The notes beneath the pieces are model-generated. The model worked only from the letters and a program-made list of their open reading frames with translations, did no database searches and was not told the DNA's origin. Of a stretch of 22,246 nt of DNA, positions 18,813 to 22,246 are shown piece by piece; position 1 is the stretch's first letter; each line of letters starts with the position of its first letter. The DNA is from Candolleomyces eurysporus (Eukaryota; Basidiomycota; Agaricomycetes; Agaricales; Psathyrellaceae), in the NCBI GenBank assembly GCA_027579435.1, contig JANBPK010001312.1, positions 1-22,246 of the forward strand, given 5' to 3'. Position numbers and translations under genes: made by a program.

Positions 18813-19421
18813 ATGGCCGACACGCGTCAATACGGTGATCTCGCAACCCAACTCCTCCTGGAATCCAGGAGGTCGACGCAGACAGATACCCTAGCAAAGT
18901 ACAACGATCCCCTCGTACGATCTCTCATTCGGGAACAGCGGGAGCTGGAACGGGCAGCAGACACCCTGGTGGAGACAGAGCAGAACGCACGAGGCCCACC
19001 ACCACCAGGACTCCTCATCATCCAAACTGCGATAAACCGAAATAAACGATGTCTATTGGCCTACCACGCCCACCGCCTCTCCATGCTCCAAAATCTGTAC
19101 TGGGCATGCGGAGGTGCGCTTCCTCATCTGCTCACCAACTCCGATCTGCGATCCAGGATGTCCCCACATGAGGTCGACTACCTCCGGCAGTACAATGCAA
19201 GTCTTATGGAATTCCGTAGCGATTTCACGTACGAACTGGACATTATGAGTGGGATCGAGAAGCCTCCGAAGGAAATCCACGTTCGGGTGCGTGTGGTGCG
19301 GGAGTGTGGGGTTGTGCAGACAGAGAATGGGAGCATCGATTTCAAGAGGGGAGAACGATATGTTGTGCGCAGGGCCGATGTTGAGAATCTCATTGTCCAG
19401 GGATTCTTGGAGGAGGTTTGA
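18813..19421 (+). CDS. PSF1: GINS complex subunit Psf1
   Basis: Psf1 is one of the four GINS subunits (Sld5, Psf1-3). GINS joins Cdc45 and MCM2-7 to form the CMG replicative helicase in the nucleus. This intronless frame gives 202 residues, close to the 196 of human and 208 of yeast Psf1. Residues 1-145 are helical (A domain) and include RNKRCLLAYHAHRL (76-89), MSPHEVDYLRQYNASL (116-131) and the usual acidic/hydrophobic link DIMSGIEKPPKEI. The last 50 residues form the small beta-rich B domain and end IVQGFLEEV, like other Psf1 proteins. The frame is open further upstream to 18648, but those residues are not family-like and cover the promoter, so the ATG at 18813 (MADTRQYGDL) is the start. 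Confidence 0.95.
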   Translation: MADTRQYGDLATQLLLESRRSTQTDTLAKYNDPLVRSLIREQRELERAADTLVETEQNARGPPPPGLLIIQTAINRNKRCLLAYHAHRLSMLQNLYWACGGALPHLLTNSDLRSRMSPHEVDYLRQYNASLMEFRSDFTYELDIMSGIEKPPKEIHVRVRVVRECGVVQTENGSIDFKRGERYVVRRADVENLIVQGFLEEV

Positions 19422-19564
19422 GGAAGAGGGTGTATCCGAACCGGACGGAATGCTTTGTTTGGCTTTCAAGCGCCAGACAAACAAACGTCATTGCCGAAAG
19501 GACGCCTAACGCTGCCAGACTGGACTAGGGCGCGTCCAGGCTCCGTCCTCTCCCTCGACTTGCC
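19422..19564 (+). other. PSF1 3' flank and short intergenic gap
   Basis: This gap of 143 bases separates PSF1 from the next plus-strand gene. I see no gene and no clear terminator. Confidence 0.6.
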
Positions 19565-21250
19565 ATGAAACCCAACAAAACCATCGCATCCACCAGTAAT
19601 CTATCGTTTATTCATCTCGCAAAGCATCGTCATTCTCTCGCATATGGCTCTGAAGCTCGGTGTCGACCAGGACCACTGCAAGAATGTTCAACGCTCTCAG
19701 GCTCCAGAACCCGACCATATTCCCAGAACGCCATGTATGTTACAGCAACGACGCCAGCAGCCACCTCTCACAGTCACCGTATGACTCTGGAGAACTCAAG
19801 AAGGGGCCATCAACCACCAGCAGCCTTGAGCCTCGGCCTACGAACATCCAAACCACCGGATACATTTCCCGCACCGGCGGATCCCTACAATCTCGATTTC
19901 ACTGAACAAGACCCCGAACCAAAAAANTAACGGAGACAAGAAATGCGAAGAAGTGTCGGACCAAGAATGGGAGCTCCGCACAGGTATATCACCCTTATCA
20001 CCTTGAAGCCTAACTCTAAAACCTACCTTCACCGCACAGGACGGGCAATCTACGTTCTTCAAGAAACACTCCCAACCTTCTTCCAATCTGGCCTCATCAC
20101 ATGCATAGACGCAACCACCGGTGCACCCAAAGCACCAAATTCCACTTCATCCCATCATTCCTCGTCCTTCCATATCCCAATCATCGACTCGGCGGCATCG
20201 CTTGACTTTTTGTCTTCCTCCGCGTCTGCTGACGGAGCGACTTCGAATGGGAAAGGGAAGACCAAGCAGCATATGCACGATAACGAAAATCCGAACTCGG
20301 TGGAAGACGAGGAAGCGCCTATCTACAGTCCGAACGTCCGTTTGCAGTACGAACCTCCCATGGTCCTCCCAGCGCCTTTCCCAACGGCGTTTAAGCTTGA
20401 AGGTAAGTGCGAGCCGAAGCTCCAATTTGTTGTGTTTGATAATCTGNAATACACACCGACGTTCATGTGCTCTTCTTTNCGTTTAATCAGGGCTCCAGAT
20501 GTACCTCGCATCTTCCTCGTTACTCCGCCATACGATGAATACGTTATACAGCGATCTAGAAGTCGCCGTGACAAAAATATCTGTGTACAACAAACCTCCA
20601 CCTGATAATAACATACCCCCATCGGANGGTGGTCTCAGTGGTGGTGCGGCTGCAACAACGTCATCGGCATCGGTTTTCGCAGCCGCTTCCTCATCGCCTT
20701 CATCACGGTCACCATTAGCATCATCTTCCGATGGCTCCGACTCGGACTCTGCTCTTGGGCTTGGTCGTTTCGAGGCTGCGAGTAGTGACAAAGCGACGAA
20801 TCTTAAACGCAACTCGTTGTCGTCTTCGAAGGAGACGGGGAAGGCGANGGAGAAGAAGAAGAGATTGAATCGGGAGAAGTACTTGCTTGTGCGGCAGCTG
20901 GTCACCGGAGTTAACAGGGTCAGCGGGAAACCGGGTGAATGGGAGGTGTAAGTCGTCGTCNTNNTTNCCTACCTATGTTCTTGCCCGAGCTCATGGATAC
21001 GACGTNACTCGACAGTGAATCACTATACACCTTCTCCCCTCTCTCGGGGCTCATCCTCAAGCACACCATCAACTCGATCCGACCGGCACCTCACATCGCC
21101 GTCTATGACTCGCTCAAGATGAGTTTGGGTAAGATGTTTGGGTTCGGAGGTGGACATCACCCTGTTGGTGAAGGAACCGGTGCAGCGGCTCCGACGGCTG
21201 CGAGCGCAGCGTCTGCGGTACATCCAGGCCATGTGAGGAAGGGGTTGTGA
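19565..21250 (+). CDS. Probable mitochondrial DUF2358 (C6orf136-like) protein
   Basis: Family function is unknown; it is an NTF2-like fold found in mitochondria and plastids. Exons 19565-19983, 20040-20402, 20491-20947 and 21016-21250 give about 490 residues if the N at 19927 is a spurious extra base in an A-run. With that base counted, the frame hits a stop at once; without it, PKNNGDKKCEE runs into a correct splice phase. The diagnostic core is IYSPNVRLQYEPP, then LQMYLASSSLLRHTMNTLYS, REKYLLVRQLVTGVNRVSG and YTFSPLSGLILKHTINSIRP. A Ser/Ala-rich insert splits the domain, about 290-340. The N-terminus is basic with RTRPYSQ, suggesting a presequence. An alternative start is the ATG at 19684 (MFNALRLQNP) with a 58-base intron, 19735-19792. 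The DUF assignment is from memory. Confidence 0.7.
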
Positions 21251-22246
21251 AAAGCAAGCGGCAGTAGCAATGTGGACATTGATATCTGTTTGCTTGCTTG
21301 TAGATACACTGTGTGGACTCTTCCGAACTCGGAGTCGGGTTTAAAGACCTCGAACGCTCGCTGGTACGGACCGTGGTGTGGGCCGGCGGATTATTTTTTT
21401 TCAGTGTGCCGGTCGTTTTTNGGCGGTCAGTTTCGTTGTTGGTTGTACATGGATTTTGGCAGTTTGTGGCATCGTTGTCGTTGTTCTGTTGTCATGTCTA
21501 TATCGTCCCCTCCCCACTCAATGGATTCTGGTTTCTTAGATGCATAAAAATTGTATTGACTGTATCCGTTCTGAGTGGTAGTGTTGGTGACAGCCATAGT
21601 GGTCCGAACGAAACTGTGTNTCTCNCAACGAAGTGAAACCCGAACAGAGGCATACATTCGTCGGTCTGGCTATGAGAGGCCAATGGGCTCTCGAACATGA
21701 TTTCTAATCGCTAACCGGTTTTGATAGAGAGCTACAAGAACCCACTCTGGCAAGCCGAAGCACATGAAAATCTCACCTCGTACCTTTACGTTTNTCGCAG
21801 TGATAGCCATGGTGGTCCGAACTCTGCACATACTTCGAACCCTGTCTGGGCTCTCGAACCTGAATCGACGATGTCAGTGTGTGTGGTGTGTTTCGATGAA
21901 AGTGGAGAGAATCTTGAGAGAATCNCTCAAACTTGTGATCCGTTCCCGGACACCCCGCGCCATGCATGCCTNCTTACCACACCGGTGGTCGTAATAACAT
22001 ATTAGCCTCGACTCGGAGTCGAATCATTGACAGACTGGGAGAGCCTCGACACGGAGTTTGGCTTCTCAAACTCTCAGCCCAAAACAAGCGACAAGCGACG
22101 ATGATGAGGATGAAGATCCCGTCCATTCCTGCACCTTCCTGCATGCAGCATCGATAATGACGGCAGGGCCGACTTCCGATGTGTACTTTAATTTTTTGCA
22201 CCCTCATAATGGGCGGCGCCGTCGTATNTACTTTTTCATGNTNNNA
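21251..22246. other. 3' flank with short direct repeats, no supported gene
   Basis: No frame here shows a domain or splice continuity. Two related blocks occur in order. Block 1 has GTGGTCCGAAC near 21599-21609 and GGGCTCTCGAAC at 21685-21696. Block 2 has GTGGTCCGAAC near 21812-21822 and GGGCTCTCGAAC at 21848-21859. A 7-base palindrome TCGACTC/GAGTCGA surrounds 22015. Many Ns make small genes hard to judge. Confidence 0.45.

Noticed and set aside
1..22246. CRISPR arrays, rRNA genes, bacterial-type operons or ribosome-binding sites
   Set aside because: Nothing of this kind is seen. Gene structure is eukaryotic throughout.

Overview
The window looks like a piece of a basidiomycete (Agaricomycete-type) nuclear genome. 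The genes are broken by many short GT-AG introns, mostly 40-75 bases, and the proteins are typical fungal housekeeping and oxylipin proteins. My impression is a Rhizoctonia/Ceratobasidium-like fungus, but the sequence alone does not prove this. Scattered Ns, mainly at 222-276 and after 19,900, mark low-quality assembly, and at least one lies in a homopolymer and breaks a reading frame.

Layout. Positions 1-4,885 are repeat-derived DNA: nested inverted repeats built from a few modules, a candidate long-TIR element (1,890-4,885) carrying one unrecognised gene (3,474-4,233, minus) with its own TATA box, a cluster of perfect hairpins, and two Pol III/tRNA-like fragments. Positions 4,886-5,860 hold coding-like fragments that I cannot assign. 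Positions 5,864-10,455 (minus) hold a full-length Ppo/linoleate diol synthase-type fatty-acid dioxygenase (about 1,138 residues, 21 exons). Its heme-peroxidase half is intact, but the P450-like half lacks the expected catalytic signatures.

Positions 11,332-16,690 are a segmental duplication in direct orientation. The right copy holds an intact mitochondrial stomatin-like protein gene (SLP-2 type, 14,124-15,484, minus) and the 3' end of an intact gene for the NEDD8-activating E1 regulatory subunit (ULA1/APP-BP1, 16,568-18,614, minus). The left copy holds a decayed SLP-2 pseudogene with introns retained, and a fragment of the last ULA1 exon. ULA1 is divergently paired, across 198 bases, with the GINS subunit gene PSF1 (18,813-19,421, plus). 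Next comes a probable mitochondrial DUF2358/C6orf136-like gene (19,565-21,250, plus). The last kilobase shows no convincing gene.

How the genes relate: there is no operon or obvious pathway cluster. Ppo makes oxylipin signals, SLP-2 scaffolds the inner mitochondrial membrane, ULA1 starts neddylation and PSF1 is a replication-fork factor. ULA1 and PSF1 share a compact, probably bidirectional promoter, and both relate to replication and cell-cycle control. The most unusual items are the Ppo with a degenerate P450 domain, the modular palindromic repeat region, and the intact/decayed duplicate pair.
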